A stretch of DNA of 64,000 nt from Leptolyngbya boryana PCC 6306 (GCF_000353285.1 NZ_KB731324.1:514577-578576), one strand, 5' to 3'; counted from the first letter of the stretch, positions 1 through 8,449 are shown. Made by a program: numbers and translations. The notes: a model not told the origin generated them from the letters alone.

Positions 1-882
1 AGTGATCTGGTGAAGCAGTTGAGTAAAAACCTGCTGATTCAACTGATCGCGATAATAGCGATCGATCATGTTCTGAACGCTCGTTTCTCCCTGACCCCAG
101 AGCACTGTATAGCCGGACGAAGTAAATCCTGGCTGAAAATTCTCAGCTTCAAGCGATTTCAACCAAAATTGCCAACATTCAAATAATCGTTGCCATTCAC
201 CGTCAGACATTTCATCAGTTAAGCGATCTGGCTGAATTTCTGCCGCTTTAACCATCGATAAAACCAGCGAAGAACTTAATCCTCGATAAGCTTTGACCAG
301 ATTTTTCCGAATTGCACCTGGAACAAGAGCAATTCTCGATTTCCAACGTTCAAAATCTTCTGCCAAACTCGGAGCCGGATCGAGTCGAGCAGGCGGCAAC
401 TCATACGGCTGCCCTGTCTGAATCGGACGCACACTCGATTGATTGGAACTCACCTGATGAGCTGCTGTAACAATTGCATTTTCCTGATTCACCAAGATGG
501 CATTGCTATACTGACCCATAATTTCAATATAGAGATGCCATAGCGCAGGCTCCCCAGGACGATGAGCGAACTGCAAATCGATCGCTCTTTCCCAAGGAGA
601 AACAGGCTCGATCGCGACCAAGGCTAATCCACCTAGCTGATGCCGCAATTGCTGACTAAATGTGAATGTATCCGGATCGCGAGGCGGCGGCTCACTCATA
701 TGCATCCGGGCTGCCTGCGGATGCCAGGATAGAGTTAACCATCCCCGCTGCTTTAGCGTTCGCAACGCCAATAAAACTGTAAAGCGATCGCGCTGATACG
801 CCTGTTCAAATCTGGCTGGAAGCCACTGCGATCGCAATTCCGCACAGACCGCCATTAGCGTTGTGAAATCAACTGGTTGCAT
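1..882 (-). CDS. NFACT/Rqc2-family protein, N-terminal half (cut by the window edge)
   Basis: An open frame of 294 codons with no stop runs off the left edge; it starts at the ATG whose complement is 880-882. The product resembles the NFACT-N (fibronectin-binding protein A/Rqc2) domain, including the sequence LYIEIMGQYSNAILVN and the following region ending in QPYELPPA. In other bacteria this family acts in ribosome-associated quality control: it binds stalled 50S subunits carrying peptidyl-tRNA and recruits tRNA-Ala for alanine tailing. The gene is divergent from remA, sharing a 60-bp intergenic region. In Bacillus the family member yloA lies close to remA and gmk, so the context fits. The C-terminal part lies outside the window, so the coiled-coil and NFACT-R domains cannot be checked. 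Confidence 0.85.
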   Translation of the reverse strand, partial: MQPVDFTTLMAVCAELRSQWLPARFEQAYQRDRFTVLLALRTLKQRGWLTLSWHPQAARMHMSEPPPRDPDTFTFSQQLRHQLGGLALVAIEPVSPWERAIDLQFAHRPGEPALWHLYIEIMGQYSNAILVNQENAIVTAAHQVSSNQSSVRPIQTGQPYELPPARLDPAPSLAEDFERWKSRIALVPGAIRKNLVKAYRGLSSSLVLSMVKAAEIQPDRLTDEMSDGEWQRLFECWQFWLKSLEAENFQPGFTSSGYTVLWGQGETSVQNMIDRYYRDQLNQQVFTQLLHQIT

Positions 883-942
883 TTTCTACCCCCTCTTATT
901 TTTTCAGTATTGTGAAAAAACAAGTTCTCTCAATTTTTTCTC

Positions 943-1188
943 ATGACGGAGATCAAACTCATTAACATCGGCTTTGGCAACATCGTCTCCGCCAGCCGAG
1001 TCATCGCGATCGTCAGTCCCGAATCCGCACCCATTAAGCGTATCATCAGCGACGCCCGTACAGGGGAGAAGCTGATCGATGCCACCTATGGACGCAGAAC
1101 CCGCGCTGTCATTGTCATGGACTCCGGTCACGTCGTCCTTTCAGCGATCCAACCTGAGACAGTTGCGCATCGTTTTTTAGAAGGGTAG
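943..1188 (+). CDS. remA: RemA-family (DUF370) DNA-binding regulator
   Basis: This 81-residue protein matches the DUF370/RemA family along its whole length: an [10 protein letters not shown] start, the central [15 protein letters not shown] block with clustered arginines (residues 50-54), and a short C-terminal helix. In Bacillus, RemA is a ring-forming DNA-binding protein that activates biofilm-matrix and osmoprotection operons, using its conserved arginines to contact DNA. The gene lies upstream of gmk on the same strand with a gap of 135 bases, the same order as in Firmicutes. The family call is firm. A role in a cyanobacterium is inference. Confidence 0.92.
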   Translation: MTEIKLINIGFGNIVSASRVIAIVSPESAPIKRIISDARTGEKLIDATYGRRTRAVIVMDSGHVVLSAIQPETVAHRFLEG

Positions 1189-1323
1189 AACTAAGAAAAC
1201 CGTAATTTCCGAGAAAATTTTATTTTTTCCGCCGAATCCTTCATCCTATCAACGAGCGTTGCAAGCTATACTCACAGAATCAGAAAACTGGGAACACTAG
1301 CGCATCAAATTAATTAGGCAGCC

Positions 1324-1896
1324 ATGAGCAAGGGTAGACTAATTGTTTTAACAGGGCCAAGCGGAGTCGGAAAAGGAACCTTGCTAAAGTCGCTTCTTCA
1401 GCGCCACAAGGACGATCTATTTCTCTCTGTCTCGGCAACCACTCGATCCCCCCGCCCCGGAGAAGTCGATGGCAAAAATTATCACTTTGTCACCCGACCA
1501 CAATTTGAGCGTATGGTCGCCCAAGGGGAATTTCTCGAATGGGCTGAATTTGCTGGGAATTGTTACGGCACTCCTCGCAAGCCCGTCGAAGAAAAAATCC
1601 GATCCGGAAAATGGGTCATTCTCGAAATCGAACTCGATGGCGCTCGCCAAATTCGGCGATCGTTCCCGAGCGCTCTGCAAATCTTCATCGCTCCGCCTTC
1701 CATGGTAGAACTCGAAGCTCGCATTCGAGGACGCGCCCAAGATCCTGAAGCCGCAATTTTGCGTCGGCTCCAGAGAGCTTGGGAAGAGATAGAAGCAGCA
1801 GGGGAATTTGACATTCAGATTGTCAATGACGATTTAGAGCGGGCGCTGGGCGAAATTGAAATCGCTTTATTCGAGCCAGTTGCAGCTGTCTGCTGA
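1324..1896 (+). CDS. gmk: Guanylate kinase
   Basis: The 190-residue product has the P-loop GPSGVGKGT at residues 11-19, followed by the GMP-binding segment beginning [20 protein letters not shown]. It ends near residue 190, a normal length for bacterial guanylate kinases. The cytosolic enzyme phosphorylates GMP or dGMP with ATP, feeding GTP and dGTP synthesis and recycling GMP from cyclic-di-GMP. It follows remA on the same strand, an arrangement also seen in Bacillus. The start ATG at 1324 is the only good choice because the P-loop begins 10 residues later. A convergent hairpin separates it from psaL downstream. Confidence 0.97.
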   Translation: MSKGRLIVLTGPSGVGKGTLLKSLLQRHKDDLFLSVSATTRSPRPGEVDGKNYHFVTRPQFERMVAQGEFLEWAEFAGNCYGTPRKPVEEKIRSGKWVILEIELDGARQIRRSFPSALQIFIAPPSMVELEARIRGRAQDPEAAILRRLQRAWEEIEAAGEFDIQIVNDDLERALGEIEIALFEPVAAVC

Positions 1897-1951
1897 GTCA
1901 ATTTAGCGCAGCAATTTGTCTCGTGCAGTCAAGTTGACTACACACTACAAC

Positions 1952-1979
1952 AAGTGGGCGATCTTTATGATGCCCACTT
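1952..1979. terminator. Bidirectional hairpin between gmk and psaL
   Basis: AAGTGGGC (1952-1959) pairs perfectly with GCCCACTT (1972-1979). The stem can continue inward as ATC/GAT past one bulged base. It lies between the convergent gmk and psaL genes, 21 bases beyond the psaL stop. There is no long U-tract, so it is a probable rather than certain intrinsic terminator. Confidence 0.6.
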
Positions 1980-2000
1980 AGTTTAACGGGTTAACAGAGT

Positions 2001-2525
2001 TTACAGACCCGTCCCAAAGTGCTGGAATAAGGCTGTATTGGACAATAAGAAGTAGGTCAGAACCGCGCCGAGAACCCCGCCAAGCAGAAATCCACCTGCG
2101 TACTCATTCCAACCGTGCCCAGTTGCGAGTTCTTGGGGCGGGTTAGGAGTAGTAATCGTTGCAGTAGGAGCGGGGGGATTGGTTGCGCCGTAGAGTGAGA
2201 TGCTCAGGGCTGAAATCAAGAGCAACCCAAATCCGGAGAGCAAGCCAGAGAGCGCTGCCATTGGAGTGTCGCGTAAAGGACCTAGCAAGGTAAAGGGAAG
2301 AATAATCCACAGCCCGTGGAAAAAGCCGACTTCTAAGCCGCGACGTTGAGGAGAAAGACCTTGGCGGTAAGCAGGCAGCGCTGAAAGATAGGATTTGACG
2401 AGCGGAGAAGAATTGATTGGCGTAGATAGGTTGCCGTCATAAATATCAGCACCGGGAGAAACGACCTCATTATTGCGGGGATCTCTGGGGTCATTCGTTG
2501 CTTCAGGATGTCTGAGAACTTGCAT
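2001..2525 (-). CDS. psaL: Photosystem I reaction centre subunit XI (PsaL)
   Basis: The 174-residue product matches PsaL: a soluble N-terminus with NGDxxxPxNSSPLVKSYLSALPAYR-like sequence (residues 30-54), then the segment beginning RRGLEVGFFHGLWIILPF, and two further hydrophobic helices ending near residue 165. PsaL is the thylakoid membrane subunit that holds PSI trimers or tetramers together. It is somewhat longer than the approximately 157-residue Synechocystis protein, mainly from the loop between helices. I found no psaI-like short hydrophobic frame next to it, although psaI often neighbours psaL in cyanobacteria. The start ATG (complement of 2523-2525) is the first in frame; the Shine-Dalgarno match is poor. 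Confidence 0.96.
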   Translation of the reverse strand: MQVLRHPEATNDPRDPRNNEVVSPGADIYDGNLSTPINSSPLVKSYLSALPAYRQGLSPQRRGLEVGFFHGLWIILPFTLLGPLRDTPMAALSGLLSGFGLLLISALSISLYGATNPPAPTATITTPNPPQELATGHGWNEYAGGFLLGGVLGAVLTYFLLSNTALFQHFGTGL

Positions 2526-2898
2526 AAGAAATAGATCCAGTTTTATAGGGTTCTAGAAGCGATCTTAGAAATGCACCAAGCCAGCTTCATCAGCCTTTAG
2601 AAGTGAGGAAAAATCTTTCTTTTGTTAGACCAGTTTCGGACGCTGCGATCGCCGGATATCGATATGTTGCGATCGCTGGAAATCAACTGCAAGATTTGGA
2701 ATGTAAGGGTTTATAAACCTGTAGCCCGATTTACAGCTTGATTTTTAGCCCCAGTGCAATAATCATTGCAATCTAGTTCACCAAGTTTCTTTATAAAGAT
2801 TTAAGATTTAGCAACAACTCGCCCCAAACCTAGAAATCCCCCGTATTGTTAGAAGAGTTCAACCTGTTCATTCAAGTTCGTTTCATTGAGGTGAATCT
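2526..2898. promoter_or_regulatory. Divergent intergenic region between psaL and the 2899 gene
   Basis: This 373-base AT-rich region must hold the psaL promoter (leftward) and the promoter of the membrane protein gene (rightward). It contains two GCGATCGC HIP1-type motifs and a perfect 12-base palindrome GGTTTATAAACC at 2708-2719. A clear Shine-Dalgarno GAGGTGA lies at 2888-2894, four bases before the ATG at 2899. I looked for the tandem TTACA repeats of the HLR1/RpaB site that precedes many PSI genes and found only isolated half-matches. Confidence 0.45.
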
Positions 2899-3207
2899 AT
2901 GTCATTTGGCATCACCATCAGTTATCTAAGGTCGCTATTGCTCGCGGTGTTGCTCAGCTTTCTTACACCGATCGCGTTAATTGGCAGTGCAATCATCATT
3001 CTGCTCTGCATTGGATCTGTACCGGGATTGATGTTGTTCGGGCAAGCCTGCGCGACTCAATTGCTCTATTTCCTTGCAACCTTTGGCAATGGCAGTGCTT
3101 GGGAAGGTGTCATTGTTATTGGATGCGCGTGTGCTGTGGTCGGTGGTTTGTTTGATACGTACATCTTTACAGTTACGACTTCAACGGATAAGTTCGACGC
3201 AAAATAG
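2899..3207 (+). CDS. Small hydrophobic membrane protein, unknown function
   Basis: A 102-residue, strongly hydrophobic protein with about three predicted membrane segments (roughly residues 10-42, 44-62 and 72-94). It has a tiny soluble C-terminus, TTSTDKFDAK. A good Shine-Dalgarno (GAGGTGA, 2888-2894) supports the ATG at 2899, so I regard it as a real gene. I do not recognise the family and see no catalytic motif. It sits alone between psaL (divergent) and the M16 peptidase pair, 55 bases before the latter, so cotranscription with the peptidases is possible. Confidence 0.65.
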   Translation: MSFGITISYLRSLLLAVLLSFLTPIALIGSAIIILLCIGSVPGLMLFGQACATQLLYFLATFGNGSAWEGVIVIGCACAVVGGLFDTYIFTVTTSTDKFDAK

Positions 3208-3262
3208 GTCAATTTTGACGAAACTCTCTAGGATAGAGAACGTGCCTTAAGGGTTTCGTGGA

Positions 3263-4789
3263 ATGAAAAGAATAAGTCGAGCGATCCTGAGCTTTGGATT
3301 AGTTTTTCTGTTGAGTTGGCAAAGTGCGCCAGGAATCGGATGGGCGAGAACTCTGCCTCAGACTCAATCGATTCAGCCTTATCTCGATCGAGTCATTCAG
3401 AATATTACCGAGTTTAAGTTAGAGAATGGCTTGAAGTTTATTGTTTTGGAGCGGCATCAAGCGCCAGTGGTTTCGTTTCTCACTTATGCCGATGTCGGTG
3501 GAGCGGATGAGCCAGAAGGAAAAACTGGCGTTGCCCACTTTTTAGAGCATTTGGCATTTAAAGGAACAACTCGGATTGGAACAAGTGATTACAAAGCCGA
3601 GCAGCCACTCCTAGAAAAATTAGATCAGCTAGCAGCAGAGATTAAAGCTGCAAAAGATCAAAAGAAAGATGTCACAGCCCTCCAAGCAGAATTTACTCGC
3701 ATTGAAGCTGAAGCCACACGGCTAGGGCGACAGAACGAATTAGGGCGAATTGTTGAGCAGGCGGGTGGAGTTGGCTTAAATGCAAATACGTCCGCAGATG
3801 CGACTCGCTATTTTTACAGTTTTCCGTCGAATAAGTTAGAGCTTTGGATGTCCTTGGAATCTGAGCGCTTCTTAGACCCAGTGTTTCGAGAGTTTTATCA
3901 GGAGAAATCTGTCATCCTCGAAGAAAGACGGCTAAGAACTGAGAATTCTCCGATCGGGCAATTGATCGAAGCCTTCACAGGAAAAGCGTTTACAGTTCAT
4001 CCTTATCGCCGCCCAGTGATTGGCTATTCACAAGATTTGGTCAATCTGACTCGCCAGGATGTAACGGACTTTTTTAACACGCATTACACTCCGAATAATT
4101 TGACGATCGCAATTGTCGGCGATGTCAATCCCACCGAAGTCAAACGTCTCGCTCAAATTTATTTCGGTCGATATAAAGCAAAACCTGCACCGCCAGAAGT
4201 CCTTGCAGTCGAGCCACCGCAGACGCAGCAGAAAGAAGTTACCCTCAAGCTGCAATCTCAGCCTTGGTATTTGGAAGGCTATCATCGTCCGGCATTGAAC
4301 CATCCAGATAATGCCGTCTATGAAACGCTGACATCGATTCTCAGCGACGGACGGACTTCTCGACTCTACAAATCGCTGGTCGAAGAGAAAAAATTAGCAT
4401 TAGCCGCACAGGGACTAAATGGATTCCCCGGAGATAAATTCCCGAATTTGATTTTGTTCTATGCGTTGACGGCTCCCGGTCGATCGCTCGAAGAAGTGGC
4501 ATCTGCACTGAGAGCAGAAATTGAGCGCTTAAAAACTCAGCCAGTTTCAGCACAAGAACTCGATCGCGTTAAAACTCAAGCTAGAGCCGGATTACTGCGA
4601 TCGCTCGATTCTAATATGGGCATGGCTCAGGCATTGTTGGAATACGAGGTGAAAACGGGAAGCTGGCGGAATTTGTTTCAGCAAGTTGATGCGATCGAGA
4701 AAATTACTCCTGCGGATATTCAGCGAGTTGCCACCGCAACTTTTACTGATCAAAACCGCACCATTGGTCGAATTTTGCCGCAAGGATAA
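3263..4789 (+). CDS. Secreted M16-family zinc peptidase, catalytic subunit
   Basis: The 508-residue product begins with a signal peptide (hydrophobic residues 7-28) and carries the inverted zinc motif HFLEH at residues 92-96. The third zinc ligand is probably the glutamate in EKSVILEERR (about residue 214). Between them is a charged, probably coiled insertion (about residues 108-160). The second M16 lobe follows, with the typical YHRPAL segment. M16 enzymes degrade or process peptides inside a clamshell formed by two lobes or two subunits. The next gene, five bases downstream, encodes a motif-less partner, so the pair probably forms a periplasmic heterodimer. The substrate is unknown. Confidence 0.92.
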   Translation: MKRISRAILSFGLVFLLSWQSAPGIGWARTLPQTQSIQPYLDRVIQNITEFKLENGLKFIVLERHQAPVVSFLTYADVGGADEPEGKTGVAHFLEHLAFKGTTRIGTSDYKAEQPLLEKLDQLAAEIKAAKDQKKDVTALQAEFTRIEAEATRLGRQNELGRIVEQAGGVGLNANTSADATRYFYSFPSNKLELWMSLESERFLDPVFREFYQEKSVILEERRLRTENSPIGQLIEAFTGKAFTVHPYRRPVIGYSQDLVNLTRQDVTDFFNTHYTPNNLTIAIVGDVNPTEVKRLAQIYFGRYKAKPAPPEVLAVEPPQTQQKEVTLKLQSQPWYLEGYHRPALNHPDNAVYETLTSILSDGRTSRLYKSLVEEKKLALAAQGLNGFPGDKFPNLILFYALTAPGRSLEEVASALRAEIERLKTQPVSAQELDRVKTQARAGLLRSLDSNMGMAQALLEYEVKTGSWRNLFQQVDAIEKITPADIQRVATATFTDQNRTIGRILPQG

Positions 4790-4794
4790 GCACG

Positions 4795-6261
4795 ATGAAA
4801 TTATTCCGACTCTCAAGTTTATTTGTTCTTGCCTGTCTGGTTGTTTTGCTGCGGGTTCATCCCGCCGTGGCAGATACGCCCAAGCATTATACAGATCTCA
4901 AATTCTCGTCCCCTCCAGAGGTCAAAGTCCCCGACTATACTCAGTTCAAGCTCAAAAATGGCTTAACCGTGTATTTGATGGAAGACCACGAATTGCCTTT
5001 AGTGAGTGGAACTGCGATCGTCCGAACTGGGGATCGATTTGAACCTGCAAATCAAGTTGGACTCGGTGAACTGACAGGAATAGTGATGCGCTCTGGCGGC
5101 ACTCAGAAACGCAGTGCCAATCAGGTGAATCAATTCCTAGAACAACGTGCCGCCAGCATTGAAACGAGTATTTCAACCACGGCTGGAAATGCGAGCTTCA
5201 ATACGCTGACCGAAGATTTGCCAGAAGTTTTTGATCTGTTTGCAGAAGTGATTCAACAACCTGCTTTTGCAGACAATCAAGTCACGATCGCGAAAGTTCA
5301 AGCCCAGGGCGGAATTGCTCGACGCAATGATGACCCGAATAGTATTGCAGGACGAGAGTTTCAGAAATTGATCTACGGTGCTGAGAGTCCTTATGCTCGA
5401 ATCACTGAGTTTTCAACACTTGCAAACATTACTCGCCAGGATTTAGTCAATTTCTATCAGCGATCGTTCCGCCCGGATCAGATGCTCCTTGGAATAGTGG
5501 GAGACTTTGATCCGAAACAAATGCGATCGCTAATCGAAGCAAAGTTTGGAACCTGGAAACCGACAGGTCAAGCGATGCCTCGTCAGCTTCCACAGGTCAC
5601 TCAAGCCAAGCAAGGCGGCATTTTCTTTGTCAATCAGCCTCAATTGAATCAGAGCTATCTGCAAATTGGACATTTAGGCGGATCGTTGAACAGTCCTGAC
5701 TATCCGGCTTTAAGCGTGATGGAAGATGTGCTAAGTGGGTTTGGGCGGCGATTGTTTAATGAAGTGCGATCGCGTCAAGGCTTAGCTTACTCAGTGTATG
5801 CAAGTTGGGGGGCGCAGTTTGATCATCCGGGTGTGTTTTTAGCAGCGGGAGAAACGCGATCGCAGGCAACCGTGCCATTCATTCAAGCTGTGAAAAAAGA
5901 GATTGAACGGATTCGCAAAGAGCCGATTTCACAAGAGGAGCTAGGATTTGCGAAAGATACAGTTTTGAATTCGTTTATCTTTAATTTCCAAGATCCAGCA
6001 CAGACGCTTTCTCGATTGTTGCGGTATGAGTACTATGGCTATCCCAAGGATTTCATTTTCCAGTACCGTAAAGGCGTAGAAGCGACGACAGTTGCAGATG
6101 TACAAAGGGTTGCACAGAAATATTTACAGCCTGAAAAGTTAGTCACGATCGTGGTCGGGAATGAGAAGGAAATTAATCCACCGTTATCGACTTTAGGACA
6201 ACCTGTAACAGCGGTAGATATTACGATTCCAAAGCCAAATCAGCCTGCGGCAGGTCGATAA
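4795..6261 (+). CDS. Secreted M16-family peptidase homologue, non-catalytic partner
   Basis: A 488-residue M16 protein with an N-terminal signal peptide (residues 1-27, ending VHPAVADT). At the position of the HxxEH zinc motif it reads GLGELT (residues 89-94), so the zinc site is missing. The C-terminal lobe keeps the typical R-x-x-Q/G-L-A-Y-S-V segment (RSRQGLAYSVYA), which contacts substrate in active partners. This catalytic plus degenerate arrangement is a common M16B design, as in the mitochondrial processing peptidase alpha and beta subunits. It lies five bases after the catalytic gene and is surely cotranscribed. It is followed by an imperfect hairpin at 6274-6298. Confidence 0.9.
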   Translation: MKLFRLSSLFVLACLVVLLRVHPAVADTPKHYTDLKFSSPPEVKVPDYTQFKLKNGLTVYLMEDHELPLVSGTAIVRTGDRFEPANQVGLGELTGIVMRSGGTQKRSANQVNQFLEQRAASIETSISTTAGNASFNTLTEDLPEVFDLFAEVIQQPAFADNQVTIAKVQAQGGIARRNDDPNSIAGREFQKLIYGAESPYARITEFSTLANITRQDLVNFYQRSFRPDQMLLGIVGDFDPKQMRSLIEAKFGTWKPTGQAMPRQLPQVTQAKQGGIFFVNQPQLNQSYLQIGHLGGSLNSPDYPALSVMEDVLSGFGRRLFNEVRSRQGLAYSVYASWGAQFDHPGVFLAAGETRSQATVPFIQAVKKEIERIRKEPISQEELGFAKDTVLNSFIFNFQDPAQTLSRLLRYEYYGYPKDFIFQYRKGVEATTVADVQRVAQKYLQPEKLVTIVVGNEKEINPPLSTLGQPVTAVDITIPKPNQPAAGR

Positions 6262-6273
6262 AAGTCTGACTGC

Positions 6274-6298
6274 GGTTTTAGAAAGTGGTTCTAAAGCC
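6274..6298 (+). terminator. Possible terminator hairpin after the M16 pair
   Basis: GGTTTTAGAA (6274-6283) pairs with TTCTAAAGCC (6289-6298) through ten positions, one of them a G-U wobble, with a five-base loop. It lies 12 bases after the M16 stop codon. There is no U-tract, so termination efficiency is uncertain. Confidence 0.4.
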
Positions 6299-6390
6299 TC
6301 CCACTCCAAGGTAGTAGTTCATCACAACCAAGCTGATAGGGAGATAGGGGAAAGGTCTGAAATCATAGTTATGGTTACATCACCTCATCT

Positions 6391-6406
6391 CCCCACTCCC
6401 CACTCC
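6391..6406. repeat. Heptad repeat (CCCCACT)n, locus 1 of 5
   Basis: Two perfect tandem CCCCACT heptads plus CC lie just downstream of the hepT stop. The same heptad, in either orientation, recurs at four other intergenic sites (30497-30600, 32342-32378, 48219-48234, 56972-56997). Short tandem heptad repeats of this kind are common between cyanobacterial genes. Confidence 0.8.
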
Positions 6407-6411
6407 GCTCG

Positions 6412-6765
6412 TTACTGGCTCTCTTCGGGCGGTTCTAGTAGGGGTTCGAGGCGGGTGAGTAAATCAGGGATGCTGGTCTGTGTAATGATCCAAATTGTCT
6501 CTAAGTCCACACGATCGTACTGGTGAGCGGCAATATCTCGAAGACCAGCCATGTCGCGCCAAGGAATATCGGGGAACTGCGATCGCAGTTCTGTAGAAAC
6601 GCGCTTCGTTGCTTCGCCAATGATGATGTAAAAGTAGAGGACTGCCGCTTGCTTTTCTCGATCAGACTGAAACGCTTCAAGGGTCAAAGCCCGCACGGCA
6701 CGCTGAATTTGTTGAGCAGCATCTACAATATCTAAAATCGCTTCTGCATCGCGATTAGTTGCCAT
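6412..6765 (-). CDS. hepT: HepT-like toxin (DUF86/HEPN)
   Basis: The 117-residue helical protein has the HEPN nuclease signature R-x4-H-x-Y: R76, H81 and Y83 in RDIAAHQYD. This matches the HepT (DUF86) family, whose members are ribonuclease-like toxins held inactive when the partner nucleotidyltransferase AMPylates the signature tyrosine. Its start overlaps the end of the upstream mntA-like gene by 11 bases, so the two are translationally coupled. It acts in the cytoplasm. The family and pairing are seen directly; toxicity in this host is inference. Confidence 0.9.
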   Translation of the reverse strand: MATNRDAEAILDIVDAAQQIQRAVRALTLEAFQSDREKQAAVLYFYIIIGEATKRVSTELRSQFPDIPWRDMAGLRDIAAHQYDRVDLETIWIITQTSIPDLLTRLEPLLEPPEESQ

Positions 6766-7099
6766 AGATTACCTGTGCCGATTCCAAGATGTTGCGTTTC
6801 CGAATCCAGTTTCGGCTTTCCTGAATTGCCTTCTTACTAACGAGATCCACTTTACGTTGAAGCAGGGCTTCGAGTTCATCTTGCATATCTAGCCATTCCG
6901 TTAGCCCTTGTTTTGCCGTTGGATGAAACGCTACCAGCACATCGACATCACTTGTATGCGGTTGAAAATCGTCGCGCAGGATAGAGCCAAATAGAGCAAA
7001 CTCCAGGACATGCCAACGCTGACAGAATTCAGCAATTTGGTCAGGAGAAACGTGCAGCCGCTCACCTAAAATTTTGTCAAAAGCCAGGTTAGAACTCAT
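6755..7099 (-). CDS. mntA: MntA-like minimal nucleotidyltransferase (antitoxin of HepT)
   Basis: The 114-residue protein has the minimal nucleotidyltransferase motif: GS at residues 38-39 followed by DVD at residues 51-53, inside ALFGSILRDD...SDVDVLVAF. The spacing is 11 residues rather than the more usual 10, because of one extra residue in the loop. MntA antitoxins transfer AMP from ATP onto the tyrosine of their HepT partner. The gene is first in a two-gene operon with hepT. The pair is flanked by unrelated chromosomal genes, as expected for a mobile stabilisation or defence module. Confidence 0.9.
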   Translation of the reverse strand: MSSNLAFDKILGERLHVSPDQIAEFCQRWHVLEFALFGSILRDDFQPHTSDVDVLVAFHPTAKQGLTEWLDMQDELEALLQRKVDLVSKKAIQESRNWIRKRNILESAQVIYGN

Positions 7100-7284
7100 T
7101 GCGATGATGGGGTGTCTGATAGTTTTGGTCGATTCCCAAGCAGGTCGCCTAGTCTTTTATTTCTAGCATTATATGCTCATAGTACATTTTAACCTCTACT
7201 TCTCAAACTCTATTGCAAGGTATTGATCATCAGCCGAATGTGAGAGCTAGCTAGAATATATTTGATGCGTTCAAAGCGAGGCTC

Positions 7285-8157
7285 ATGCTGCAATTTCAGC
7301 CCCCAGGATTTAGACAGAAGAATACTCAAACTAGCTTAGGAACGATCGCTTACTACACTCAAACTGAAGTGGTAGAAAGATCTCCCATCGTCTTTCTCCA
7401 TAGCTTCGGTGGCGGTTCCTCGGCTTATGAATGGTCAAAAGTCTATCCAGTATTTGCAAGACAGCATCAAATCATTGCGCCGGATCTTTTAGGTTGGGGA
7501 GAGTCAAGTCATCCCGCACGAGATTACCGAGCGGAAGATTATGTATCATCAATCGCTGAATTTCTCCCAAAAGTAACCCGTGAACCTGCAATATTAGTGG
7601 CTTCTTCATTGAGTGGTGCATTAGCGATTCGCGTCGCAATTCAGCATCCTGACTTAGTGAAGTCACTGTTTCTGGTGTGTCCATCTGGATTTGATGATTT
7701 TGGCGAGGGAGCAGGCAGACGAATTCCCAGAGAGATTATTAATACACCGATTTTAGATCGCGTGATTTATGCGATCGGAGCCACGAATGAATTCGCCGTT
7801 CGGAATTTCTTAGAGAATTTCTTGTTTGTGAATCGCGATCGCATTACTCCAGAGATGGTAAATGCCTATCTTGCATCTGCGCGTCAGCCCAATGCAGAGT
7901 ATGCAGCGTTGGCATTTTTAAGAGGAGATTTGTATTTTGATTTGTCGCGGTACTTGCCGCAATTGACAACGCCAACTGCGATCGTTTGGGGAGAAGAAGC
8001 GCAGTTTACCGATGTACGATTAGGACAACAGTTGTCGGACTTGAATGAAAGAGTGCAATCGTTTGAAGTCGTGCCAGACTCAGGCGTATTAGTCGCGTTA
8101 GAGCAACCTGCGATCGTGGCTGGACTATTACAAGAATTTTTGAGTGCAGAGAAGTAG
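7285..8157 (+). CDS. Alpha/beta-hydrolase-fold protein with degraded catalytic triad
   Basis: The 290-residue protein has the alpha/beta-hydrolase layout: an oxyanion-region FLHSFGGG (37-44), DLLGWGESSHP (67-77), and the nucleophile elbow ASSLSG (106-111) with Ser108. The other triad positions look lost. Where an Asp is expected after VWGEE the sequence is AQFTD (Ala239), and the usual GH motif near the C-terminus is SGVLVALEQP with Val268. It may therefore be a non-hydrolytic member, or use displaced residues. I recall similar sequences in other cyanobacteria, which would argue against a recent mutation, but could not check this. It stands alone, followed by a hairpin shared with ndhS. Confidence 0.85.
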   Translation: MLQFQPPGFRQKNTQTSLGTIAYYTQTEVVERSPIVFLHSFGGGSSAYEWSKVYPVFARQHQIIAPDLLGWGESSHPARDYRAEDYVSSIAEFLPKVTREPAILVASSLSGALAIRVAIQHPDLVKSLFLVCPSGFDDFGEGAGRRIPREIINTPILDRVIYAIGATNEFAVRNFLENFLFVNRDRITPEMVNAYLASARQPNAEYAALAFLRGDLYFDLSRYLPQLTTPTAIVWGEEAQFTDVRLGQQLSDLNERVQSFEVVPDSGVLVALEQPAIVAGLLQEFLSAEK

Positions 8158-8197
8158 GAACTGCACTTTTTCCTGTTGGGAAGCTGCATATTGCAAA

Positions 8198-8226
8198 AAC
8201 TCCAAGTTTTCAGAAAACCTGGAGTT
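8198..8226. terminator. Bidirectional hairpin between the hydrolase-fold gene and ndhS
   Basis: AACTCCAAGTT (8198-8208) pairs with AACCTGGAGTT (8216-8226) with one mismatch. It lies 41 bases past the hydrolase stop and 29 bases past the ndhS stop on the other strand. The genes are convergent, so the hairpin can serve both. Confidence 0.6.
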
Positions 8227-8254
8227 CTAAAGAATCTTCAAAAAATTGAGCAGA

Positions 8255-8449
8255 TTACTTTCCTGCCTTTTTCTTCCCAGTTTCAACCACTTCAAGTTCC
8301 GACATTCTAAACGTGATTAGTTTATCCCAGTTGCCCCCTTCAAACAGGACTGCAACTTTCCCATCGCTAATCCGCTGTACGAGTCCTTGGAACCCGTAGT
8401 AAATATCGTTAACATTCGTCACGCGAACGGCTGAACCTGGTAAAAACAT
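8255..8449 (-). CDS. ndhS: NDH-1 subunit S (ferredoxin-binding)
   Basis: The 64-residue protein matches the cyanobacterial NdhS family (DUF3252, related to plant CRR31): [19 protein letters not shown], then the near-invariant [11 protein letters not shown]. NdhS is a small SH3-like subunit on the cytoplasmic side of the photosynthetic NDH-1 complex, where it helps ferredoxin dock for cyclic electron flow and respiration. It ends in a lysine-rich tail (TGKKKAGK). It lies 97 bases downstream of rodA on the same strand; whether they share a transcript is unclear. Confidence 0.93.
   Translation of the reverse strand: MFLPGSAVRVTNVNDIYYGFQGLVQRISDGKVAVLFEGGNWDKLITFRMSELEVVETGKKKAGK

Noticed and set aside
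2526-2898. HLR1/RpaB site upstream of psaL, expected for a PSI gene
   Set aside because: Only single TTACA-like half-sites are seen, without the required tandem spacing.
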